A stretch of 64,000 nt of DNA, taken from CF-46 sp042408445 (GTDB taxonomy: Bacteria > Chloroflexota > Limnocylindria > Limnocylindrales > CSP1-4). Of the stretch, positions 51,487-60,115 are shown piece after piece. The notes below the pieces were generated by a model. It had not been told where the DNA came from and searched no databases. It worked only from the letters and a program-made list of their open reading frames with translations. Made by a program: the position numbers and the translations under genes. Every line of letters starts with the position of its first letter. The stretch's first letter is position 1. The stretch lies in contig JBHORC010000038.1 in NCBI GenBank assembly GCA_042408445.1, forward strand, positions 1 to 64,000, in the 5' to 3' direction.

Positions 51487-52536
51487 ATGTCACACCAGCG
51501 GAGGTGGTTGGACATGGCAACGCTTCACGGCGTGCGGATGGTGCGCGCCATCGCAGTGAGCGGACTCCTCGTCCTGGCGACGATCGGCGCGATGCCGAGC
51601 CCGGTACAGGCGGTGAGCTGTGCCGCGACGGGCGCGCTGGACCGCGACCTGACGCCCCTGACGGCTCGCATCGTCAACCCGACGCGACCCGTCTCCGGCA
51701 CGGTCAACGCGACGGGATGCGACGTCGGGGTCTACTTCAGCCGCACGGGCGGCGTCGTCGCTCACGCCGACATCTTCGGCGCGCGCTACTACGGCGTTCT
51801 CGTCGACGGCAACGGGCATGCCGCGTCGGCCGACGTGGTCGGCTCAACGCTCCACGACCTCGGCGATCACCCGATCACGGCCGCCCGGCACGGCCAGGGC
51901 GTGGCGTACCGCGGGTTCGGTGGCACTGCGCAGGGGACGGCCACCGGGAACCGCGTCTGGAACTACCAGGAAGACGGGCTGAACGCCACCGGACCGGGTG
52001 CGACGGCGTCCTTCGTCGCGAACGTCGTGACCGGGCGCGGCGCGACGTCGACGATCTCGCAGAACGGCATCCAGGTGATCAATGGGGCGACGGGCATCGT
52101 CCGGGCCAACGTGATCAGCGACCTGCGATTTCTCGGGCCCCAGGTGGGCAACGGCGTGCTCGTGGCCGGCGGTCCGGCCTACGGCTTCCCGTACACCCTC
52201 GGCACGCGTGTCGAGCTGAACGTCATCACATCAGCCGATGTCGGGATCAACGTCTTCGAGGCGGATGCCGATGTGAACCCGGCGCCGGATCCCACGGACG
52301 TGGTCGTGTCGCGGAACGTCATCCGGAACACGCAGGTCACCAACGTCGGGGGGTGGGACGGGTCGATCGGGTTCCAGGCTGGAATCTCGGACTACGCCAA
52401 CCACGACCGGATCGTGAACAACATCGTGTCCGGCGCCGGCTACGACCCGGAGGTCTGTCAGGCGGCGGCGATCTGTGCCCCGATCTTCACCGACGGAAGC
52501 ATCGACCCCATCGTCAGCGGAAACGTCCTTCGGTAG
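51487..52536 (+). CDS. Secreted right-handed beta-helix protein
   Basis: A 349-residue protein with an N-terminal signal (hydrophobic AIAVSGLLVLATIGAMPSPVQA, likely cleaved after QA near residue 42). Repeated short strands with Asn/Gly turns follow (ARYYGVLVDGNGHAAS, NRVWNYQEDGLNATG, NVITSADVGINVFEA, RIVNNIVSGAG). This is the periodicity of parallel beta-helices of the pectate-lyase/NosD superfamily. No catalytic residues stand out; it may bind or process polysaccharide. AGGAG precedes ATG 51487. It directly follows the LuxR-type regulator. Confidence 0.75.
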   Translation: MSHQRRWLDMATLHGVRMVRAIAVSGLLVLATIGAMPSPVQAVSCAATGALDRDLTPLTARIVNPTRPVSGTVNATGCDVGVYFSRTGGVVAHADIFGARYYGVLVDGNGHAASADVVGSTLHDLGDHPITAARHGQGVAYRGFGGTAQGTATGNRVWNYQEDGLNATGPGATASFVANVVTGRGATSTISQNGIQVINGATGIVRANVISDLRFLGPQVGNGVLVAGGPAYGFPYTLGTRVELNVITSADVGINVFEADADVNPAPDPTDVVVSRNVIRNTQVTNVGGWDGSIGFQAGISDYANHDRIVNNIVSGAGYDPEVCQAAAICAPIFTDGSIDPIVSGNVLR

Positions 52537-52718
52537 CCCCGCCTGCCGGGGGACGGCGCTGAAGGGGGAACCGGAGGGTCCGCGGCCGATCCGTCGGCGG
52601 CGGGCCTTCCGCTTGACATGCGAGCGCAACGGGATCGTTCACGACCAGGACGGCCGCATCGAACATCCGTTCTGTACGCTTCCGGGCGACACCGGAGTGC
52701 GGACAGGAGGCTTGCCGA

Positions 52719-52981
52719 GTGAGGAACGATGGATCGGGTCAGCGCAATGCGGACGGAGGCGGCCGCTCCACGGACCGGTCAGCCGAACGGCCAGGCCCAG
52801 AGAAGGATCCCGAGGACTGGGTCACCGGCGGCGAGCCGATGACCGGTGCCCAGGAGTCCTACCTGAAGACGCTCGGCCGCCAGACCGACGAGCACGTCCC
52901 GGACGACTGACGAAGGCCGAGGCGTCCAGGACGATCGACGAGCTCCGCGACAAGGCCGGCTTGAACGACCGCGACACCTAG
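52719..52981 (+). pseudogene. DUF3072 protein gene with a -1 frameshift
   Basis: The first part, GTG 52719 to TGA 52910, encodes 63 residues ending EPMTGAQESYLKTLGRQTDE then HVPDD. The second part continues in the -1 frame from CTG 52907 as LTKAEASRTIDELRDKAGLN, to TAG 52981. Together they make a complete DUF3072 domain. Joining at GACGA(C)TGA restores VPDDLTKAEAS. A good AGGAGG lies before GTG 52719. Either a base was lost (mutation or assembly error) or recoding occurs; no classical slippery heptamer is present. Confidence 0.75.
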
Positions 52982-53106
52982 GCGACGGTCAAACGAGGGC
53001 GGGCATGTCGTCGTCGACGTCAACGCGACGCGGGGGCCGGACACTGACCGCGTAGGAGCCGCGGAACGCCCTTCCCGGCCGCGTCTGCTACTTCCGATAA
53101 GGTGAG

Positions 53107-54960
53107 TTATGTCTGCGCCGCGAAGAATCCGTATCGGCCCGTCGCGGCGGACTTGGAAAAGTGGACGTAGTTGATTCGCGCCATGTCGCCGGGGCCAGGC
53201 GACTCGTTCTCAAAGATAATCACCTGACCGCCGGTGATGCCGTCGGCGAGCGAGCCGTAGAACGCGTCCTTCACGCCTGCGGCGATTAGGCGGCCCGCGT
53301 CGTCGGCGGTCGGATCCGGTTCCCGGTACGCAACAAGCGGTGAGTCGAGAACGACAACACCCGGGTGCGGTCGACCGTGGTTGGACGAGTTCCTAAGCAG
53401 ACCGAGAATGAAGGCAGCACACGTCAGGGCACGAACACCCTTGCCGTGAGATTCGCGGTCTTCTCCGTCGATCATCAGGTCCTTCGATCGGTCAGAGAAC
53501 GTCACGTTGTGGGCGCCCGGCATGTTCCAAGCCGTGAGCAGAACGCTGATCTCCTGAAGGAGCGGGGCTAGATCAACACTAAGTAGGCGCGCCGGCTCGA
53601 CGGGATCCGGCGCTGGCTCGGGAGCGCCGGGATCAAGGCCGGCGAGACGCTCACGGAGGGCGTCCAGCCTGGTCAAGATGAGTTCGGTCCGCGTGACATC
53701 GTCGCGCTCGATGTCCGAAACTCTCAGATCTTCAGCTGATGAACGAAGGATCGGTGACAAGCGCCGCTGGATTTCTTGGTCTACGGCGAGAGTCGATTCG
53801 CGAAGCTCGGCGAGTTCTGTCGCGTCGCCCTCGATGTCGGCGTGGATCCCAATCAAGACCGAATTGAGCTCGGCCTGAAGGCGCTCGGTCTTCGAGATTT
53901 CGGATCTGGCTGCAGCCCGCACGTCGCCTACGTCGAAATGGTCAGCCACTTGGTCTGCGCGATGATGTTCAGGCGAAGCGCCACAAACAGGGCACACGCC
54001 GATAGGAAGAGCGACGAGAAGATCGGCCGCCTCGGACATCGCATTCAACCGACTGATATCCGAGTCGTAGTGATTTGCAAGAAGGTTGAACTTAGCCTCT
54101 AATCCCGCCGCAATGGCGATCCGAGTGTCCACCTCCCTTACCGATTTCAGGTCAGCTGCGCGTCGCGACTCCAGTGCAAGCAATTCGGCAGAGGCGGCGT
54201 CGTAGGCGGCGAGCGCGCGACTCCGGAGATCCGAGGCGTTGCGCGCTTTCGCAGCGAGTCGTTCTCGGTCGTGGTCAGCATCTCCTAGTTCGACCTCGGC
54301 CTCCGCTATCAGGATCCGGAGGAGGTCGACTTGTCCTCCAGGATCGCGATTGACTGGCGGCTCGAGTCCGACAGGCTCGCCGATGATCGGCTCCCCTGTC
54401 ACGATGAGCCGAAGGACGTCGGTGCGCGGAGTGTGTTCAATTGGGTTTTCGGAGACGAACGGCGGGCGCTCCGCAATGATGCGAGCCTCGTGAACGACCG
54501 ACAGATAGGCAATATCGCGGAAACTGATTGACCTCAGACTGCCTCGGGCGTTGATTCGAATCCGCCAGGCGTCATCGAACCCGCTCAAACTCAACAGGAA
54601 CGTCGACAGCGTTTCCGCACCTGCAGCATGCCTAGCGGCCACGCTTCTCGAGCCAGCTAGTGTTCCGTCGGCCAAGACTCGAGCGATTGTTGCTCGAGGC
54701 GACCCAAATTGACGCTCGATGCGATGTAGTTCCCCCGACACCCGATCCCGGATGTCGAGCGCCACGGAGGTGTACCCGGCGGCAGCTTCGATTGATCGCG
54801 GTGCGCTAGAAGCGCCGAACGCGTAGTCAATGAGGCTCGCGACGTATGACTTGCCGGTATCCGATGCACCGGCCACGACGTTCAGGCCGTCGGAGAATGT
54901 GAGCACTGCGGCTGGCTTGTCGTTACCGATGACCTCGAGCCGCTCGATCACAAAGCCCAT
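53107..54960 (-). CDS. ABC-3C system ATPase (Rad50/SMC-like)
   Basis: A 617-residue SMC-like ATPase. Walker A is AGASDTGKSYVASLIDYAFG (about 31-50). A coiled-coil region (220-480) is interrupted by CPVCG (about 324), a zinc-hook-like motif. A signature-like region GKGVRALTCAAFILGLL precedes Walker B GVVVLDSPLVAY (about 535). In ABC-three-component systems this is the predicted sensor/motor that licenses the effector. It overlaps the middle-component gene by 13 bases and ends the operon. GC is clearly lower than the flanks, suggesting recent acquisition. Confidence 0.85.
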   Translation of the reverse strand: MGFVIERLEVIGNDKPAAVLTFSDGLNVVAGASDTGKSYVASLIDYAFGASSAPRSIEAAAGYTSVALDIRDRVSGELHRIERQFGSPRATIARVLADGTLAGSRSVAARHAAGAETLSTFLLSLSGFDDAWRIRINARGSLRSISFRDIAYLSVVHEARIIAERPPFVSENPIEHTPRTDVLRLIVTGEPIIGEPVGLEPPVNRDPGGQVDLLRILIAEAEVELGDADHDRERLAAKARNASDLRSRALAAYDAASAELLALESRRAADLKSVREVDTRIAIAAGLEAKFNLLANHYDSDISRLNAMSEAADLLVALPIGVCPVCGASPEHHRADQVADHFDVGDVRAAARSEISKTERLQAELNSVLIGIHADIEGDATELAELRESTLAVDQEIQRRLSPILRSSAEDLRVSDIERDDVTRTELILTRLDALRERLAGLDPGAPEPAPDPVEPARLLSVDLAPLLQEISVLLTAWNMPGAHNVTFSDRSKDLMIDGEDRESHGKGVRALTCAAFILGLLRNSSNHGRPHPGVVVLDSPLVAYREPDPTADDAGRLIAAGVKDAFYGSLADGITGGQVIIFENESPGPGDMARINYVHFSKSAATGRYGFFAAQT

Positions 54961-55448
54961 GCGGGAGCTCCAGCCTCTAGATCGACGTCAATCATCGTGG
55001 CAAATTCCTGACGCCATCTCTCAAGCGAGCCGGCAAAGTCGCCGAGTAGAGTTGATGGGTCCGCTCGTTCGGTGCGAGCCGCGAGCCAAATGGCACGCTC
55101 GCGAAGCCGCCGTGCGTGCTCGGACGTGAGTGCGTCCCAGAACGCCGAGCCATACTCGCCAACCCCGTAGCCGATGCCATCCTCGTCGTACTGCTCACTC
55201 ACCAGCAGACGACTCTTGAAGAGGGTGATGCCGTCTTGGATCAGGGCGCGGCGAATGGTCACCTCGCCGGACCGCAGTGGGCTTGGAGGATGAAGACTTG
55301 GCGGGCCGTCGATGATATCGGCTGAGTGCACCAGGAAGTAGTCAAGGATCACGAGTTGAGTTAGATCAAGACTGCGCGGATGAACTGCCATGAGCAAAGC
55401 CAAGGTGCGGATTCCTAGTTCGACCGGACCGTTGAACAGGGCCGTCAT
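54948..55448 (-). CDS. ABC-3C system middle component (MC2-like)
   Basis: A 166-residue protein with the middle-component pattern LVILDYFLVHSADIIDGPPS, then LHPPSPLRSGEVTIRRALIQ and RERAIWLAART. I recall the GPPSLHP...RSGE...RR core as typical of middle component 2. It is predicted to bridge the ATPase and the effector; no enzyme motif is seen. ATG 55448 overlaps the effector stop as ATGA. A longer in-frame start at 55490 would run further back into the effector gene. Confidence 0.78.
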   Translation of the reverse strand: MTALFNGPVELGIRTLALLMAVHPRSLDLTQLVILDYFLVHSADIIDGPPSLHPPSPLRSGEVTIRRALIQDGITLFKSRLLVSEQYDEDGIGYGVGEYGSAFWDALTSEHARRLRERAIWLAARTERADPSTLLGDFAGSLERWRQEFATMIDVDLEAGAPAWAL

Positions 55449-56536
55449 CGACGCCACCTCAAGCGACCTTCGTTCGCGAGCTGATGGCACATTCCTCCCC
55501 GATCGCCCGACCGCGTCACCAGTATCAGGGCGTTACTCGTAAGATTGAGCGCCTTTGCTTGTGCCACGACGCGCAGAACTCGCTCAAAGCCATCGACGTG
55601 CGACATTTGCGCTACATCAATGACGCCTTCGTGAACTTCAGTTACGAGTTGATCGAACGTTCCGGCGGGTACGTTGTCCCGAGCAAACTCGCGGAGTGCC
55701 TCGGCGCTGTAGAACTCTCGCCGCGACCGTTTGAAGTGATCGGCGACTGCTGTCTCCTTGACGTCATCTGGCGTTACGTAGGTTGCGGCATTGTGTTCCT
55801 CGTAGGCGTCAAGAAGGGCACGTATGTACACGCTTTCAGTGTCGGCGGCTGTGGCGGGCGGTTCAGGCGGCGCCGGCCGTTCCGGGAGGCCGCCGCCGAA
55901 TCGGGCGACATAGAATGGAGTCGCTCGGTGCTCGTCGATGATTGATAGCGGCGAGATCGACCGAAATATCGAAAAGTCAAGAGAATTGATGTGAGCCCTT
56001 AGGTCGTCTGTGAGATCGACCGCGGTGGCCCGAATTCCGGTCCGGCAGTAACCGTCCCAGTTTCTGAGCAATTCCGATCGGAGCTCCTCAGGCTTATCGA
56101 GCAGGTTCGACAGACTCGGTCCGGCGCCCCAAGGTGACACGAAGGAGTACTGCCGCGGCAGACTGAAGGCGCCGCGGAACGTGTACCAGCTGAACTTGCC
56201 TAGTTCGAGCCAGACGTCGCTCGGCGCCAGCGGGCCTGCATAGTGCTTGCACTGGTAGTTATCCCAAGGATCGTTGTCGATCGCCGACGTGTGGGCAATG
56301 ATGTCGCGTCCCATGTCACCGGCACCGCTCGACCTTCTTACACGTGCATATTGGCCTTGCAGGTAGTGCGCCCACTCAAGGACGAAGTCCTCCCACGCGT
56401 CGTGGGACATCATCCGAAGGCGGACGATCGGGAGCACGTTCGGGCCTACTGCGGCAGTGTCGGGGCGGAGCGCGGCTCCATCGGCGATGACTGTGCCGAG
56501 CTCTTCCTCCCGGTCGATTTGGTCGTCGTCTGTCAC
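55445..56536 (-). CDS. ABC-3C system effector: PD-(D/E)xK nuclease with ABC-3C C-terminal domain
   Basis: A 363-residue protein. The N-terminal domain has WEDFVLEWAHYL, SSGAGDMGRDI and YQCKHY, matching the E...D...QxK core of Mrr/restriction-type nucleases (about residues 50-100). The C-terminal 140 residues (REFYSAEALREFARDN, VDGFERVLRVVAQAKALNLT, MCHQLANEGRLRW) match the domain that ties effectors to ABC-3C partners. Expected action is DNA cleavage upon activation by phage or plasmid, by family inference. It starts 15 bp after the DUF2075 gene. Confidence 0.82.
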   Translation of the reverse strand: MTDDDQIDREEELGTVIADGAALRPDTAAVGPNVLPIVRLRMMSHDAWEDFVLEWAHYLQGQYARVRRSSGAGDMGRDIIAHTSAIDNDPWDNYQCKHYAGPLAPSDVWLELGKFSWYTFRGAFSLPRQYSFVSPWGAGPSLSNLLDKPEELRSELLRNWDGYCRTGIRATAVDLTDDLRAHINSLDFSIFRSISPLSIIDEHRATPFYVARFGGGLPERPAPPEPPATAADTESVYIRALLDAYEEHNAATYVTPDDVKETAVADHFKRSRREFYSAEALREFARDNVPAGTFDQLVTEVHEGVIDVAQMSHVDGFERVLRVVAQAKALNLTSNALILVTRSGDRGGMCHQLANEGRLRWRR

Positions 56537-56551
56537 GGTGCTACCACTGTC

Positions 56552-58474
56552 TCACTCGAGGTAGCCCGCCGCACGCTCGGCCGCTCGCTTTAGTCCAACC
56601 GACTGGATCTCGGTTCGACTCAGGAAGAAATCCCTCGTCGGGGCATCCATGAAGTAGACATAGCAGCCGCGAAGGCCGCGGGTCAGCAGGACGCGGTAGG
56701 TGCTCTTGACGAAGTCGGTGAACTCCGCCTCGGTGACGCCGCTGCGGACGACGCGATCGCTCGACTGGTCGCGCTGGCCGACCCATCCCCCGTCGATCGG
56801 CCGGTAGACGAGATCCGGGCCGAAGATCACGCCGACGTAGTCGAACTCGAAGCCCTGCGCGGTGTAGACGCAGCCGACCTGGTCGATTCCCTCCTTGGCG
56901 CTCGCCCAGAAGTCGGATTTCGGGATGCCGGGGCCGAGCTTGCGGGCGTCGGACTTGGCGTTCCAGGGCATCGACCACTCCCCCACCCTGACGTCCGGCA
57001 CGAGCTCGCCGGCGTCGTCAGGGTCGGACCAGGGCCAGCAGAAGCCGGCGACGAGCCGGGCGGTCGAGCCCGTCGCGGAGCGTCTTCGGATCAGCTGGTC
57101 GAGCTCGCCCACCGAGCCGATGATCCGGAAGTCGAAGTCGTCGTCCATCGGCCAGAGGACCTGCGGCGTCCGATCGAGCTCCAGCGTGTTGTCGATCCAG
57201 CGGATGAACGAGTCAGAGCCGTTCGACCGGAACTGCGCCTTGAGCTCGAATTCGCGGACCTCGAGGCTCCGCTTGGCGGCCGCCTCGCGGATCGCGTCGG
57301 TGCTGCCGGTCTCGCCCGGTCGGACGACCTGGAGGTCGTCGATGAAGAACACCGACACCCGCGTCGAGTCGAGGATGTCCTCCATCTGGGTCTTGCCCGT
57401 CCGCGCCGACGCCGGCGTGAATCGGTTCGTGCTGACGGATCGGATCCGGTGCGCCTCGTCGAGGATGACGACGTCGAGCGGCTCGTCGACGGTCGCGGTG
57501 TCGCGAAAGTACTTGAAGAGGACGCTCGCCCGGCCGCCGACGATCTTGCGGAGGTTCTCGGTGAACGCCTTGGAACCCGTGACGTGGACCGTCCGGAGGC
57601 CGAGCGACGCCAGCTCCGCGACGAGGTTGACCGCGAGGACCGACTTCCCGGTGCCGGGCCCGCCGGCGACGATGAACGCGACCTTGTGCTGGTTTTGGCC
57701 GGCCGAGCGGACCGAATCCATGATCGCGTTGTAGGCGACCTGCTGCTCGTCGAGGAGCGTGAAGACGGGCTCGTTGCGGATGACGCGGGCGACGTGGTCG
57801 AGCAGACGCTTGTGCGGGCGGAAGGCCGAATTCGCGACTTTGTCGAGGATCAGGCCGCCCTCGTCCGGGCCGGCGACGCGCTGGTCGAGGTAGGTCGTCA
57901 GTCCGTCGAGCTGATCCCCGGAGAAGGACGGGTTCGTCGCGAGGAGACTCGCGAAGTCCTTCGCGTAGAGCGGTGAGCTCGGATCGTGGGTGGCGTAGTG
58001 GAGGTAGGCGCAGGCGTCGAGCGAGACACCACCGTCGGTGAATGCGGGGTGCGTATCGAGGAGGTACCGCTGGTACTGCGCGACCTGGCGCGACGGGTGA
58101 AGGTGGTCGATCTCGCGGCCACCCATGTCAACCGTCACACATTCGGTGATGTTCGAGCGCCCGACCGTTGTCCACTGCTTCAACTCGACGATCACGGCGG
58201 CGTCCCCGGTGGTCGGGTTTTGGCCGGTGATCAGGACATCGAGGCGCTTGGATGACAGCGGCAGCTTGAGCTCGACGAGGACGCCTTGGTCGCGGAAGTC
58301 ACCTAGCTGCAGAACCTGCGCCATCGCACCGAGCGAGTTCTGCCAGGCGCGGACCTCCGACAGGCCGGGCTTGTAGCGGAACTCCTGGAAGAACCGCTCC
58401 GCGAGCTGGTTCGCGAGCCGCGCCTGCACGGCGTCCGCGATGAACTGCTCGCTCCTGCCCTGGTAGAGGTGCAA
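56552..58474 (-). CDS. DUF2075 SF1-like helicase with N-terminal nuclease-like domain
   Basis: A 640-residue protein. An N-terminal PD-(D/E)xK-like domain (RLDVLITGQNPTTGDAAVIV then ELKQW, about 80-105) is followed by a DUF2075 helicase: Walker A IVAGGPGTGKSVLAVNL (about 270), Walker B DVVILDEAHRIRS, KAQFRSNGSDSFIRW, and late motifs VYTAQGFEFDYVGVIFG and TYRVLLTRGLRGCYVYF. Such proteins recur in defence islands. TTG 58474 is the start, preceded by GGGGAGGGG on the minus strand. GC matches the host, unlike the ABC-3C genes 15 bp downstream. Confidence 0.83.
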   Translation of the reverse strand: MHLYQGRSEQFIADAVQARLANQLAERFFQEFRYKPGLSEVRAWQNSLGAMAQVLQLGDFRDQGVLVELKLPLSSKRLDVLITGQNPTTGDAAVIVELKQWTTVGRSNITECVTVDMGGREIDHLHPSRQVAQYQRYLLDTHPAFTDGGVSLDACAYLHYATHDPSSPLYAKDFASLLATNPSFSGDQLDGLTTYLDQRVAGPDEGGLILDKVANSAFRPHKRLLDHVARVIRNEPVFTLLDEQQVAYNAIMDSVRSAGQNQHKVAFIVAGGPGTGKSVLAVNLVAELASLGLRTVHVTGSKAFTENLRKIVGGRASVLFKYFRDTATVDEPLDVVILDEAHRIRSVSTNRFTPASARTGKTQMEDILDSTRVSVFFIDDLQVVRPGETGSTDAIREAAAKRSLEVREFELKAQFRSNGSDSFIRWIDNTLELDRTPQVLWPMDDDFDFRIIGSVGELDQLIRRRSATGSTARLVAGFCWPWSDPDDAGELVPDVRVGEWSMPWNAKSDARKLGPGIPKSDFWASAKEGIDQVGCVYTAQGFEFDYVGVIFGPDLVYRPIDGGWVGQRDQSSDRVVRSGVTEAEFTDFVKSTYRVLLTRGLRGCYVYFMDAPTRDFFLSRTEIQSVGLKRAAERAAGYLE

Positions 58475-58518
58475 GTCCCCTCCCCCCGCGTCGATATGAC
58501 GGCGTCGACTGCGAATTG

Positions 58519-58550
58519 ACTATAGCCACGAGAATTCACGCTCGTACACT
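58519..58550. promoter_or_regulatory. Divergent promoters at the head of the conflict island
   Basis: TATAGT (minus strand, 58524 down to 58519) faces the DUF2075/ABC-3C operon. TACACT (58545-58550) is six bases from GTG 58557 of the plus-strand operon. Both units could thus respond from one 82-bp region. Confidence 0.5.
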
Positions 58551-58556
58551 CGCCCT

Positions 58557-58895
58557 GTGACAGTCGGCGCTCGAGAGCAACAGTTCGACGACGCCCTGCG
58601 TGCGCTGTTCCCCCTGTGGCGATCGTGCGCGTCGCTGGCTCAAGGTCGCGTTCCGCAACTGATCAATCGACACACGGCCGTCGGTGCCGCCAAACACCTG
58701 CTCCACGGCCCGGGTCTGTCGAATGGCTTCGTCAAACTGCGGGATGCCAGACGGCTGGACCTGACCATCGAGTGGTTGGTGCTGCGGCCCGAGTTTGGCT
58801 CGCTCTTCACGATGGAAGAGCGTGCGATCGCGCGGCGGAAGCTGGTAGAGAACGGGGTGGCGCGGTCTGAACTTCGGCTCGAGCCGTACCCCTGA
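58557..58895 (+). CDS. Hypothetical protein upstream of the NERD gene
   Basis: A 112-residue soluble protein. The centre has GFVKLRDARRLDLTIEWLVL and FGSLFTMEERAIARRKL, a pattern I have seen in small uncharacterised proteins but cannot name. It is probably helical. It begins at GTG 58557, six bases after TACACT, and its TGA overlaps the next ATG by one base (TGATG), so it is coupled to the NERD protein and may be its partner. Confidence 0.65.
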   Translation: MTVGAREQQFDDALRALFPLWRSCASLAQGRVPQLINRHTAVGAAKHLLHGPGLSNGFVKLRDARRLDLTIEWLVLRPEFGSLFTMEERAIARRKLVENGVARSELRLEPYP

Positions 58896-60112
58896 TGCAG
58901 ATCAAGGCAGCCGACGGTCGCAATTCAGATGTTCTCGCGCTCGAGCTGCTGCTCGACCGGCCCGACGTACCCGTCGCGACGCGCAAGCGGATCGAGGCGG
59001 AAATCCGGAACATCCGGGCCGGCGAGAAGGGCGAGCAGGACGCCGCTTACGAGATCGAGTTGTGGTTCGGGCGAGGTCAGAACTGGGCCACGATCCACGA
59101 CCTCCGAATCGAGGTCGACGGGCTCACGGCTCAGATGGACCACCTGATCATCAACCGCCTGGCGGAGATCTGGGTGTGCGAGAGCAAGTCCTTCGCGGAG
59201 GGCGTCTCGATCAACGAGCACGGCGAGTGGATGCGCTGGTGGAACGGTCAGCCGACCGGAATCCCCTCCCCCATCGAGCAGAACCGACGGCACATCCACC
59301 TGCTCAATCGAGCGTTCGATGACGGGCTCGTGAAGGCGCCGAAGCGTCTCGGACTCGTCCCGATCAAGCCGGCCATCAGGAGCCTGGTCCTCGTATCGAA
59401 CAGCGCGCGGATCAGTCGGCCGAAGCGGAAGATCGACGGTCTCGACCAGGTGATCAAGTCCGAGCAGCTCAAGAGCCGGCTCCATGCGGAAATCGAGAAC
59501 GCTCCACCCCCGCGACTGGCCGGAATGATTGGCAAGAGCGGCTTGATGGAGTTCGCCCGAAGCCTCGCGGCACTCCATCGACCAATCGCCGTCGACTGGC
59601 CGGCGCGATTCGGGCTCGCTGCGTCGACGCCCGCCGAGAGCGCCTCGAACTCACAGGCGGCGCCTGGGCCCCTTGTGCGCGCAGCTCCTCGGCCTGTCTC
59701 CGAAGTCTCGTGTTCCCGGTGCGGACGTCCAGTGTCGGAAGCCGTGGTCCGGTACTGCGAGGATCACGATGCCGAGTTCGGTGGTCGGATCCTCTGCATG
59801 CGCTGCCAGCCCGAAGTTCGAGCGCGGATGGAGCGCCCGCTCGTGATCCCGGCCTGGCCGCTCGTCCTCGAGCGGTATCGAACGCCGACGAGGCTCCGCA
59901 CCGTCGCCCGTCAGGCGCCGTTCATCGTCGTCGCGAGCGGCTCCGATTTACGCGTCATGCCGGACTCGTCGGGCCGCGGCCGGACTCTGTCGCAGGTCGA
60001 CTTCGAGCGAGCCACGCCGCTCCTCGGTCGCGAGGGACGCGGCGAGGCCAACGAGGCGTCGCGCAACTCGAGCTACGTCGAGGCGATCCTCGCCGACTTC
60101 CGGGCAGTCTGA
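58895..60112 (+). CDS. NERD-domain nuclease-like protein with zinc ribbon
   Basis: A 405-residue protein. The NERD (nuclease-related) domain, about residues 45-170, has GEKGEQDAAYEIE, the catalytic-type MDHLIINRLAEIWVCESKSF (Asp, then E-x-K) and a downstream helix with PIEQNRRHIHLL. A later zinc-ribbon-like element, CSRCGRP with CEDH and CMRC, lies around 272-310. The C-terminus is uncharacterised. NERD proteins occur in plasmid and defence contexts. Placement divergent from DUF2075/ABC-3C supports membership in the same island. Confidence 0.8.
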   Translation: MQIKAADGRNSDVLALELLLDRPDVPVATRKRIEAEIRNIRAGEKGEQDAAYEIELWFGRGQNWATIHDLRIEVDGLTAQMDHLIINRLAEIWVCESKSFAEGVSINEHGEWMRWWNGQPTGIPSPIEQNRRHIHLLNRAFDDGLVKAPKRLGLVPIKPAIRSLVLVSNSARISRPKRKIDGLDQVIKSEQLKSRLHAEIENAPPPRLAGMIGKSGLMEFARSLAALHRPIAVDWPARFGLAASTPAESASNSQAAPGPLVRAAPRPVSEVSCSRCGRPVSEAVVRYCEDHDAEFGGRILCMRCQPEVRARMERPLVIPAWPLVLERYRTPTRLRTVARQAPFIVVASGSDLRVMPDSSGRGRTLSQVDFERATPLLGREGRGEANEASRNSSYVEAILADFRAV

Positions 60113-60115
60113 TCC

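Noticed and set aside
48867..51515. 882-codon minus-strand frame
   Set aside because: Antisense to the STAND/LuxR regulator; Arg-rich shadow composition, while the opposite strand has Walker and LuxR motifs.
51411..52562. 383-codon plus-strand frame over the beta-helix gene
   Set aside because: Arg/Gly-rich off-frame shadow; the overlapping frame has a signal peptide, a Shine-Dalgarno sequence and a regular repeat pattern.
55484..55945. 153-codon plus-strand frame inside the conflict island
   Set aside because: Antisense to the ABC-3C effector C-terminal domain, which is well conserved. No ribosome-binding site was found.
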